The notes under the pieces were generated by a model. It was not told the DNA's origin. It did no database searches and worked only from the letters and a program-made list of their open reading frames with translations. Source: Bdellovibrionales bacterium (lineage in GTDB: Bacteria > Bdellovibrionota > JAFGOL01). From it: a DNA stretch of 11,618 nt. The DNA is taken from positions 1 through 11,618 of the forward strand of contig JAKLHL010000031.1 of assembly GCA_022710165.1 (NCBI GenBank). The letters are read 5' to 3'. A program made the position numbers and the translations under genes. Positions 5,338 to 11,618 of this stretch are shown here, in pieces; the stretch's first letter is position 1; every line of letters begins with the position of its first letter.

Positions 5338-7565
5338 GCGTTTCTATCGTAGACAGTAAGGTTTGCGTAGCCCCATATCAATTTCTTAACCCCATAGTTC
5401 CTGAACTGAACTGTAACCTTGGCTTTTTCTCCTTTTCCCTCTATTGATCTTATTATACCCTCGCCATACATTGAATGTCTTACCTTAAGTCCTACAGAAC
5501 TATTAAGCTCATCCGTGCGGGAATAATCAAATCCATTCTCATAATTTATCTTTCTTGTTGAATCGGGGATAGAATACGTTTTGTGCCTTACAAATCCAGA
5601 AACATCCTGTGAAGTATTAAAATATACGTCTTCGTCCGTATAAGCATCTATGAAACCCTCGTCTATTTCATCAAGGAATTCAGAGACAGCCCTGGACCTT
5701 ATGCCGCCAAATATCCTTCTACTCCTCGACCAGCTGATATAAAGCTTCTGCATGCTTCTGGTCATCCCAACATAAAGGAGCCTTCTTTCTTCTTCAAGAT
5801 CGTTGGAACCACTGTCACCATAACTCACGTACGGTAAAAGGCCATATTCAACCCCTTGTATGAACACTATTGGGAATTCAAGCCCTTTGGCGCTGTGCAG
5901 GGTCATAAGCTTAACGCCATCATCACTGCCCTCCTCTTGATCTGAATCTCCTAGAAGTGAAATGCTTTCCAAAAACGCTGATACGCCCTTATCCTCTGAT
6001 CTCTCCTCGAATTCTGCCATTGCGCTCAAAAGCTCAGAGATGTTATCTACCCTTTCGTCAGCCTCAAAGCCGTCACGCTCTTTTAGGTAATCTATATAGC
6101 CGGTAGCGTCTATAATGAATTTTGAGACAGAAAGACATCCGGAACCATTAAGGTTCTGCTCCCTTATCTTGTCTACCAATTCTACAAATGGGACGATCTT
6201 AGAAATTGTACTCTTGTTAAGTATCTTTGATAAGAGTTCCTTGTCCTTCATGACCGTGAACATGCTGGCTGATTCTTCGCTGGCAAGGTCGAAGATCTTG
6301 TCGACGGTGGTCTTTCCTATCCCTCTTGATGGTATGTTTATGACCCTCTGAAGACTCACACTATCATCTGGGCTAACACACAATTTAAGGTATGCGACAA
6401 TGTCCCTTATCTCTTTTCTGTCGTAGAACCTGGTCCCGCCTATTATCTTGTATGGTATCCTGCTTTTTCTTAGCTGTTCCTCTATCAATCTGGATTGAGC
6501 GTTTATCCTATAAAAGATGGCTATGTCCTTATAAGAAACTCCCGAGCGGCATTCTTTCTTTATCTTCTCTACTATGTATTCTGATTCTCTTATATCATTC
6601 ACCAACGAGGCTACTGTTATCTTCTCCCCTTTGTGGTTGTCGGTAAAAAGTGTTTTAGCTTTTCTTTGGGTGTTCTTTGATATCAAAGAAGAGCTGGCGC
6701 CTATTATGTTGGATGTCGACCTGTAATTCTGTTCGAGTTTTATTATCTTTGCATCTTTAAAGTCTTTTTCAAAATCCAGTATGTTCTTTATGTCTGCTCC
6801 GCGCCACTTATATATAGATTGGTCTTCATCACCCACGACACAGATGTTCCTGTGCTTCATAGAGATCATTTTTACCAGTTTATACTGGATCCTGTTAGTG
6901 TCCTGATATTCATCAACAAAAAAGTATTTAGCCCTGTCTTGATAATATTCAAGAACCTCTTTGTGTTCAACGAACACTTTTAGTGCGAGTATCAGCAGAT
7001 CCCCAAAATCTACAGCGTTAGCCTTTTTAAGTTCCTTCTGGTACTCTTCATATATCCGGGATGTCTCGGTACCAGGCCTTAGATCGAACATGCCGTTCTT
7101 TATGCAAGAGAATAATGAAACCATGTCTTTCGGGCTTGTGATCTTTTTGTCTATCTTTAAAGTATCAAGAATTGACGAGACAAGGTCCCTCTGATCATCA
7201 GAATCATATATTAAGAAATCCCTTGGCAACCCGGCTTTCTGATAATTCTCTCTAAGAACTTTAGAGCAAAAACCATGAAAGGTTGATACTGTAAGAGATC
7301 TTAGCTCTGCCTCAGAACAAACACGGAGCTCATTACACAGTATCTCTCTTATCCTGTTCTTCATCTCAGAAGTTGCCTTATTGGTAAATGTAACGGCTGT
7401 TATCTCGCTCGGTTTGGCTATCTTGTTGGCAACTATATAGGCTATTTTATAAGTAATAGCCCTGGTTTTTCCCGAACCGGCTCCAGCCACTATAAGCATC
7501 GGGCCGTCGGTGTCCTGTACGGCAAGCTTTTGCCGCTCATTAAGTTTATTCAATATGGTTTCCAA
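5334..7565 (-). CDS. pcrA: UvrD/PcrA-type superfamily 1 DNA helicase
   Basis: This 3'-5' ATP-dependent helicase should act in nucleotide-excision and mismatch repair and in clearing proteins or R-loops from DNA. With a start at 7565 it has 743 residues, the usual PcrA length. The SF1A motifs appear in order: the Q-motif region LNERQKLAV, Walker A AGAGSGKT (27-34), Walker B DEYQD (Asp218, Glu219), GDEDQSIYKWRGA, LEQNYRST, LHSAKGLEFP and the closing ERRLLYVGMTRS. The last ~50 residues, with HSMYGEGII and VTVQFRNYGVKKL, match the PcrA C-terminal Tudor-like domain that contacts RNA polymerase. I prefer the TTG at 7565, four bases after GGAGG, because it places LN..Q at its usual distance. An ATG at 7595 would add ten residues without a good ribosome site. 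The stop overlaps yraN. Confidence 0.93.
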   Translation of the reverse strand: METILNKLNERQKLAVQDTDGPMLIVAGAGSGKTRAITYKIAYIVANKIAKPSEITAVTFTNKATSEMKNRIREILCNELRVCSEAELRSLTVSTFHGFCSKVLRENYQKAGLPRDFLIYDSDDQRDLVSSILDTLKIDKKITSPKDMVSLFSCIKNGMFDLRPGTETSRIYEEYQKELKKANAVDFGDLLILALKVFVEHKEVLEYYQDRAKYFFVDEYQDTNRIQYKLVKMISMKHRNICVVGDEDQSIYKWRGADIKNILDFEKDFKDAKIIKLEQNYRSTSNIIGASSSLISKNTQRKAKTLFTDNHKGEKITVASLVNDIRESEYIVEKIKKECRSGVSYKDIAIFYRINAQSRLIEEQLRKSRIPYKIIGGTRFYDRKEIRDIVAYLKLCVSPDDSVSLQRVINIPSRGIGKTTVDKIFDLASEESASMFTVMKDKELLSKILNKSTISKIVPFVELVDKIREQNLNGSGCLSVSKFIIDATGYIDYLKERDGFEADERVDNISELLSAMAEFEERSEDKGVSAFLESISLLGDSDQEEGSDDGVKLMTLHSAKGLEFPIVFIQGVEYGLLPYVSYGDSGSNDLEEERRLLYVGMTRSMQKLYISWSRSRRIFGGIRSRAVSEFLDEIDEGFIDAYTDEDVYFNTSQDVSGFVRHKTYSIPDSTRKINYENGFDYSRTDELNSSVGLKVRHSMYGEGIIRSIEGKGEKAKVTVQFRNYGVKKLIWGYANLTVYDRNA

Positions 7566-7569
7566 ACTG

Positions 7570-7574
7570 CCTCC
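7570..7574 (-). promoter_or_regulatory. Ribosome binding site supporting a TTG start for the helicase
   Basis: GGAGG on the minus strand lies four bases before TTG 7565. The only upstream in-frame ATG (7595) has no comparable site, and choosing it would bury this one inside the coding sequence. Confidence 0.6.
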
Positions 7575-7638
7575 GAGCTGAAATTTAAAATGCAAATTCC
7601 GAACTGCCTTAAAGCTCAGGAATAGAACCTGCCAAGTG

Positions 7639-9018
7639 TCACTTTTTAGGTTTTCTTGCTCTTATTTTTTTAACATATCCTTCTATATTCTTTTGAGGTG
7701 TCCTCGATATGGCAAGGGCCTCTGAAGGCACTTCTTTTGTAACCGTTGTTCCTGCAGCAACATAAGAGTCCTTGGATATTTTTATCGGTGCTACAAGTTG
7801 ACAGTCGCTGCCAATAAAAGCGTTGTCGCCTATTTCTGTAACGTGTTTATTAAAGCCGTCATAATTACAAGTTATCACACCACATCCAACATTAACGTTA
7901 GAACCAATAAAAGCATCGCCGACATAAGATAGGTGGGGGATCTTTGATCCGTGGCCAACTACTGCTTTTTTAGTCTCTACGAACCCGCCTATCTTGACCT
8001 TGTCTGCTGTTTTTGTCCCTGGTCTGACATAGCTAAAAGGCCCAACTTTATTATTTGTTCCTATGTCAGCTCCGTCTATAAAAACATACGGCCCGACAAT
8101 GCTTCCGCTCCCTATTTTTGAGTTATTTATCCTGCATCCCTCAAGTATCACCACGCCGTCCTCTATTAAAGAGTTGCCGGTTATAAAATTGTTAGGATAT
8201 ATCTCCACGTCCTTACCTATCGCTGTATATTCGTCCATATAAACAGTCTCTGGAGATATTATGCTAACACCTTCTTCTATCTTTTTAACAGCCCTGCGGA
8301 GCCACTCTTTTTTTGAAGACAAAAGCAGTCCGGTCCTATCGTTAGGTCCAAGCACCAATTCGCTCTTGTCGAACTCAAAACATTTAGTGGTCTTCTTTGA
8401 CCCAACGGCCAGCGATACAATATCTGTAAGATAAAATTCTTTCTTTTTCTTGTTCAATGATATTTTAGAGATACCTTCCTCAAGGAAGGCTCTATCAAAA
8501 GAATATATGGACGTGTTCACAAGCTTGATCTTTCTGTCTATCTCGCTAATATCTGTTTCCTCTATGATCCCCACCAATTTGCCATCGGTGGTCTTTATCC
8601 TGCCAAAACCGCAAGGAACGTCCAGCGTGGTGCCTACGACACAAACACTAGATCTGTCTTCTAATATATCCTCCAGAAGATGGACCGGCACCGTGGGAGT
8701 ATCCCCTGGTATAACAGCCACTTTTTTTACTCTTTTATCTATGTGTGGAATAGCAGCCCTTACAGCTCCTGCAGTACCATCCAGAGTTTTCTGTTCAACA
8801 AAAACAAAATTGTGTTTATCGCCTATCGTGCTTATCACATCTTCCTTTTGATAGGAGACCACAAATATTATCTGTGTGTCTTTAAGTCTTGTAAGTGAAT
8901 CGGCAAGATGCTTTATAACTGGTTTTCCTGCAAAATCATGAAGGAGTTTTGATCTGTTGCTTTTAAACCTTGTCCCGGCTCCCGCCGCCATTACTATAAC
9001 TGCTTTATTTAACGACAT
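7639..9018 (-). CDS. glmU: Bifunctional GlmU: N-acetylglucosamine-1-phosphate uridyltransferase and glucosamine-1-phosphate acetyltransferase
   Basis: GlmU acetylates glucosamine-1-phosphate and then couples it to UTP, making UDP-GlcNAc for peptidoglycan and lipopolysaccharide. The 459-residue protein carries both domains. The N-terminal pyrophosphorylase begins with MAAGAGTRF (10-18), followed by KLLHDFAGKP. Other nucleotide-sugar motifs include DGTAGAV, IPGDTP and IEETD. From about residue 245 a left-handed beta-helix of hexapeptide repeats forms the acetyltransferase, with the catalytic histidine at about 362 in PHLSYVGDA, then GVITCNYDG and the AISRTPQKN tail. ATG 9018 is chosen because AGAGGTGG ends eight bases upstream. 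A GTG at 9030 would add four residues and overlap that site. It lies 20 bp after the lipoprotein gene and 73 bp before the helicase start. Confidence 0.96.
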   Translation of the reverse strand: MSLNKAVIVMAAGAGTRFKSNRSKLLHDFAGKPVIKHLADSLTRLKDTQIIFVVSYQKEDVISTIGDKHNFVFVEQKTLDGTAGAVRAAIPHIDKRVKKVAVIPGDTPTVPVHLLEDILEDRSSVCVVGTTLDVPCGFGRIKTTDGKLVGIIEETDISEIDRKIKLVNTSIYSFDRAFLEEGISKISLNKKKKEFYLTDIVSLAVGSKKTTKCFEFDKSELVLGPNDRTGLLLSSKKEWLRRAVKKIEEGVSIISPETVYMDEYTAIGKDVEIYPNNFITGNSLIEDGVVILEGCRINNSKIGSGSIVGPYVFIDGADIGTNNKVGPFSYVRPGTKTADKVKIGGFVETKKAVVGHGSKIPHLSYVGDAFIGSNVNVGCGVITCNYDGFNKHVTEIGDNAFIGSDCQLVAPIKISKDSYVAAGTTVTKEVPSEALAISRTPQKNIEGYVKKIRARKPKK

Positions 9019-9038
9019 TGCAATTACCACCTCTTTAA

Positions 9039-9485
9039 TTAGTATGGAGCGAACTCTTCCTGTAATGAAGTATTATATTTCTTATAATTAAGGTTAGCCG
9101 TTATTTGGTCTACTATTTCCTGGGCTTTCGCCCTGTCTGTAGAATATTTTGCCGTCTCTTCTCCAGTAGGATATATCCTTACTTCAACATCTACGACGTA
9201 TGGTCTTGTAAAACCTGAAAGACCAACTACTGCTTGATATGCGGTCTTGTCTATGCCGAACTGCTGATCTTTAAGAAAAAGGTTGGAGATCACTGTTGGA
9301 GGCTCAGGCTCTATCTTTTTTATGCCGCCATAGTTCCTGTTTATTACATCTTTCACCGAGAACCATATCTTGTCCTTTGTCCTGTTATATGCCCTGGAAA
9401 CAGTCCCTGTTGTCGTAGAGCAAGATGTAATACCGAAACAGAACAGCATTATCGTAAAGAACTTAAACATTTGATTGTTCATCAT
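9039..9485 (-). CDS. Small predicted lipoprotein of unknown function
   Basis: The 148-residue product opens with a short signal peptide: Lys8, a hydrophobic run FFTIMLFCFG, then a lipobox-like ITSC with Cys22 as the predicted lipidated residue. SerThrThrThr follows, which would favour outer-membrane sorting in a diderm, though that rule is not universal. The mature part begins with a Lys/Arg-rich segment (TVSRAYNRTKDKIWFSVKDV), then alternating beta-strand-like stretches such as PYVVDVEVRIYP, and ends in a helix (RAKAQEIVDQITANL). I do not recognise a family. The start could also be Met6 (ATG 9470), and neither start has a clear ribosome site. It follows the Yip1-like gene by 30 AT-rich bases and precedes glmU by 20, so it is probably co-transcribed with both. 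Confidence 0.75.
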   Translation of the reverse strand: MMNNQMFKFFTIMLFCFGITSCSTTTGTVSRAYNRTKDKIWFSVKDVINRNYGGIKKIEPEPPTVISNLFLKDQQFGIDKTAYQAVVGLSGFTRPYVVDVEVRIYPTGEETAKYSTDRAKAQEIVDQITANLNYKKYNTSLQEEFAPY

Positions 9486-9515
9486 GTTCAGGAATATATA
9501 ACAAAAAACAATAAA

Positions 9516-10091
9516 TTAAAAGAAAGAAGCCGTCCCTAAAATACTAAAAAACAAAGAAAGTCCGAATACGAAAACAAGGATAAAAGGCAGCAGACACATG
9601 AAGACGCCACGCCATTTATTAAGATCGTTCTTCTTGGCTATTAATACCCCTGAAACATAGAGGAACATGAACGAGAAAAGCAACCCTCCAAGTATTGGTA
9701 CCACCTTGATAATATAGAAGAACCCTGCTGAGGTAAAAATTATCGATAGTGTTATGCTAAACCTTTTTGGTTTTGATCTCATTGTAGCGTGCAGGAGCAG
9801 CTGGACCACTGCCGCATAAAGCGAGACGAATATCAAATATATCAGCGGAGATACAATGACCCAATAAAAAGAACCTATAAAACCGAACATGGATAGGACA
9901 GGATTAACAACCCCTGATATGCTTTTGAAATAATCACTTAACAGGCTGAACAACCTGTAAAAGATATCACCATTGCCGCTGTTGAACAATAAAAGGGCCT
10001 TAAGTCCGTTAATTATGAATATCAAAAGATAGGCGGTCAAAAAAGCCAGACCAGCCTTGCCATCTGTAAAATAGTTAAAGAACTTCTTCAT
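9516..10091 (-). CDS. Yip1-type integral membrane protein
   Basis: The 191-residue protein has about five predicted membrane segments, near residues 14-36, 65-85, 87-104, 115-152 (probably two) and 162-186. A basic cytoplasmic loop, HATMRSKPKRF, is followed by a hydrophobic stretch containing VPILGG. That layout is typical of bacterial Yip1/YIP1-like proteins. The physiological role of bacterial members is unknown. AGGAG five bases before the ATG at 10091 supports the start, and the gene begins 17 bp after the permease/GldG stop. It therefore probably shares a transcript with the ABC component and the lipoprotein, and an envelope role with that transporter is a reasonable guess. Confidence 0.7.
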   Translation of the reverse strand: MKKFFNYFTDGKAGLAFLTAYLLIFIINGLKALLLFNSGNGDIFYRLFSLLSDYFKSISGVVNPVLSMFGFIGSFYWVIVSPLIYLIFVSLYAAVVQLLLHATMRSKPKRFSITLSIIFTSAGFFYIIKVVPILGGLLFSFMFLYVSGVLIAKKNDLNKWRGVFMCLLPFILVFVFGLSLFFSILGTASFF

Positions 10092-10108
10092 AACAACTCC
10101 TGATATTG

Positions 10109-11618
10109 CTACTTCCTTCTTCGCCTATAATAAGACCATACACCAAATATCAGCATCATAGAAGGGATAAGATAAACCGCAAAGAACCCAACTATAAAGC
10201 TCGATCCTGCATTAAAATAGCCTGGTTTATCCATCCTTGTCCTGGTAAGTGCCAGTTCTTTTTCGTCTAACAGGAACGATATGGCGTTCATTATGAGGTC
10301 ATAGTTAGACCCATAATTTATATATTTGTTACTTATGAACGTTGAGTTACCAACTGCCAGCAAGCAGCCTTTATCTTTGTTCACACAAAGGATAGAGCAA
10401 ATATCGAGCGGGCCTTTTTTGTCCTTCTTTTCATCAAAAGATATCTTCTCAGAGTTAATATCATCATCCAGCCAGCTCGAAGCACTGCTTCTACAGATAT
10501 AATTAACCCCGGGTTTAATAGACAAGGACTGAGAGTAAGGGAGCATGAGTGGGTCTTTCAAGTTCGAGCTTATTAGATTGGTCTTTGCAAGGTCCCGGAC
10601 CACCGTCACGGCTTGACTAAGGCCCATTGATCCAGACCTGGGATCTATTATAACGCCACCGTCGAAAACTACCCCAAAACCTGCTGTAAGCAAATTAACA
10701 TTGTCTTGTGGCCCCGCGTTGCTTCCAGGCAGTGGTGGGCTTGAAAGCACTATGATGTTGCCGCCCTTTTTGATGTATTTTTTTAATTTATTTATCTCTG
10801 GATCAGATATCCTTTTAGTAGGAGAAACTAGCATTAAGAGGCTGAATCTGTCTAAAGGGGCGCCGCTCAAAAGGCTAAGCTCTGACACTTCATATCCATA
10901 GCCCCTTAACTTTTCAACAACAAAGGAGGCCCCTTCACTTGAACTATCATTTATACTGGTCTCGCCGTGGTCCAAGATAAAACCTATTTTTTTACTTGAG
11001 GCTCTGCTAACAGATACTATAGCGCCGGTTATCTCGTCCTCAGAGATGTTGGTAAGCTGTTTACTTCTTTTCGATGAAGATGCTGTTATGCTCTCAAATC
11101 TGCTTTTTGTTTCTTTTCTATCAACCACATCATAGGTGATCCTGTTCGTATAATAAGAATACTGCTCCATTGCTCTCTTGAACACTTGCCCGGTCGTAGA
11201 CTGCTCCAAGATCGCGCCAAAATGGACATCCTCTTTCAGTCCCCTCAAAATAGACCTTGTCTGTTCACTAAGGGTGTTTATCCTGTCACGGGTGATGTCG
11301 ACCCTAAGATCGTGTATGTTCGCAGATATGTTAACAAGCACAAGTAATATGAGCATCGCTGTGAACTTAATAAGGTCCTTTGGTTTCCTGTTGATGTCAA
11401 AAAAGTATTTAGTAAGCATCAAGACCAGTGTGGTAAAAGAGGAAAAATACAGAACATCCTTAAGACTTATCACCCCTTGCCCAAAATATTCAAAATGTTT
11501 TATTGCAGAGACATAACCAAGTATCGTAGAAAAACCAGATGGCACACTTTGTATGGCCCAGTCTACCACCCACAAGAATATAAGTGAGACAAAAGTAAGC
11601 ACGGCACTTATTATCTGA
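10109..11618 (-). CDS. ABC-2 permease/GldG-type fusion protein, 5' end beyond the window
   Basis: The frame stays open to the right edge. The GTG at 11602 is probably internal, because the codons before it (QIISA) extend the following VLTFVSLIFLWVVDW as the last part of an ABC-2 permease. The next stretch, AIKHFEYFGQGVISLKDVLYF plus a membrane segment, is also typical of the end of GldF-like permeases. After a third membrane segment comes a GldG-type auxiliary domain with the recognisable DITRDRINTLSEQTRSIL, then a long extracytoplasmic region containing ILDHGETSIND and MLVSPTKRISDPEINKLKKYI. It ends with a C-terminal membrane helix and a basic RRRRK tail. The protein likely partners an ABC ATPase encoded upstream, outside the window. 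GldFG in Bacteroidetes is linked to gliding and secretion; here the substrate is unknown. The next gene starts 17 bp downstream. Confidence 0.82.
   Translation of the reverse strand, partial: QIISAVLTFVSLIFLWVVDWAIQSVPSGFSTILGYVSAIKHFEYFGQGVISLKDVLYFSSFTTLVLMLTKYFFDINRKPKDLIKFTAMLILLVLVNISANIHDLRVDITRDRINTLSEQTRSILRGLKEDVHFGAILEQSTTGQVFKRAMEQYSYYTNRITYDVVDRKETKSRFESITASSSKRSKQLTNISEDEITGAIVSVSRASSKKIGFILDHGETSINDSSSEGASFVVEKLRGYGYEVSELSLLSGAPLDRFSLLMLVSPTKRISDPEINKLKKYIKKGGNIIVLSSPPLPGSNAGPQDNVNLLTAGFGVVFDGGVIIDPRSGSMGLSQAVTVVRDLAKTNLISSNLKDPLMLPYSQSLSIKPGVNYICRSSASSWLDDDINSEKISFDEKKDKKGPLDICSILCVNKDKGCLLAVGNSTFISNKYINYGSNYDLIMNAISFLLDEKELALTRTRMDKPGYFNAGSSFIVGFFAVYLIPSMMLIFGVWSYYRRRRK

Noticed and set aside
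7600..7638. TTGGCA in the glmU-helicase gap as a promoter
   Set aside because: No acceptable -10 box lies 16-18 bp downstream, and the short gap is consistent with read-through from glmU.
8450..8851. 133-codon plus-strand frame opposite glmU
   Set aside because: Glu/Asp/Lys-rich codons read on the opposite strand give a Ser/Leu/Phe-rich product with no family match; glmU is certain here.
1..11618. CRISPR array, IS element, phage or toxin-antitoxin locus
   Set aside because: No regularly spaced repeats, transposase or integrase motifs, or small paired toxin-like genes are visible; the sequence is filled with recognisable core genes.

Overview
The window is a compact piece of bacterial chromosome, moderately AT-rich, carrying housekeeping genes packed almost end to end. 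One gene, a class II fructose-bisphosphate aldolase, reads on the plus strand at the left. Everything from position 1089 to the right edge reads on the minus strand, so that block is best read from high to low coordinates. The likely lipoprotein and the complete GlmU fit a diderm bacterium. The gene order, the S6 operon carrying a DUF2232 membrane protein, and the GldFG/Yip1 cluster resemble uncultured lineages such as Candidatus Omnitrophota or neighbouring PVC/Elusimicrobia groups. That placement is inference only. I see no IS element, phage gene, CRISPR array, rRNA or tRNA.

Right block, in transcription order. An ABC-2 permease/GldG-type fusion gene enters from beyond the right edge and ends at 10109. 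A Yip1-type membrane protein (10091-9516) and a small predicted lipoprotein (9485-9039) follow. Together these three look like an envelope module. Next come glmU (UDP-GlcNAc synthesis), a PcrA/UvrD-type helicase whose best start is a TTG codon behind a GGAGG site, and yraN, joined to the helicase by an ATGA overlap.

Central block. After a 147-bp gap comes a ribosomal and replication operon: rpsF (S6), an OB-fold SSB/PriB-like gene, rpsR (S18), a DUF2232 membrane protein, rplI (L9) and dnaB. The genes overlap or nearly touch (ATGA, ATGA, TAATG), so translational coupling is likely throughout. The gap holds a candidate promoter, an inverted repeat over its -35 box, a hairpin near the predicted 5' end of the mRNA, and a doubtful 44-codon frame.

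Left block. fba and dnaB converge with their stop codons directly abutting (TAA then TTA), leaving no room for a terminator between them.

The points most worth a second look are the tail-less SSB/PriB-like protein with no clear start signal, the rpsF leader, the charged N-terminal extension on S18, and the GldFG-Yip1-lipoprotein module. The window is otherwise ordinary core genome, and I do not see a convincing new defence or mobile system.
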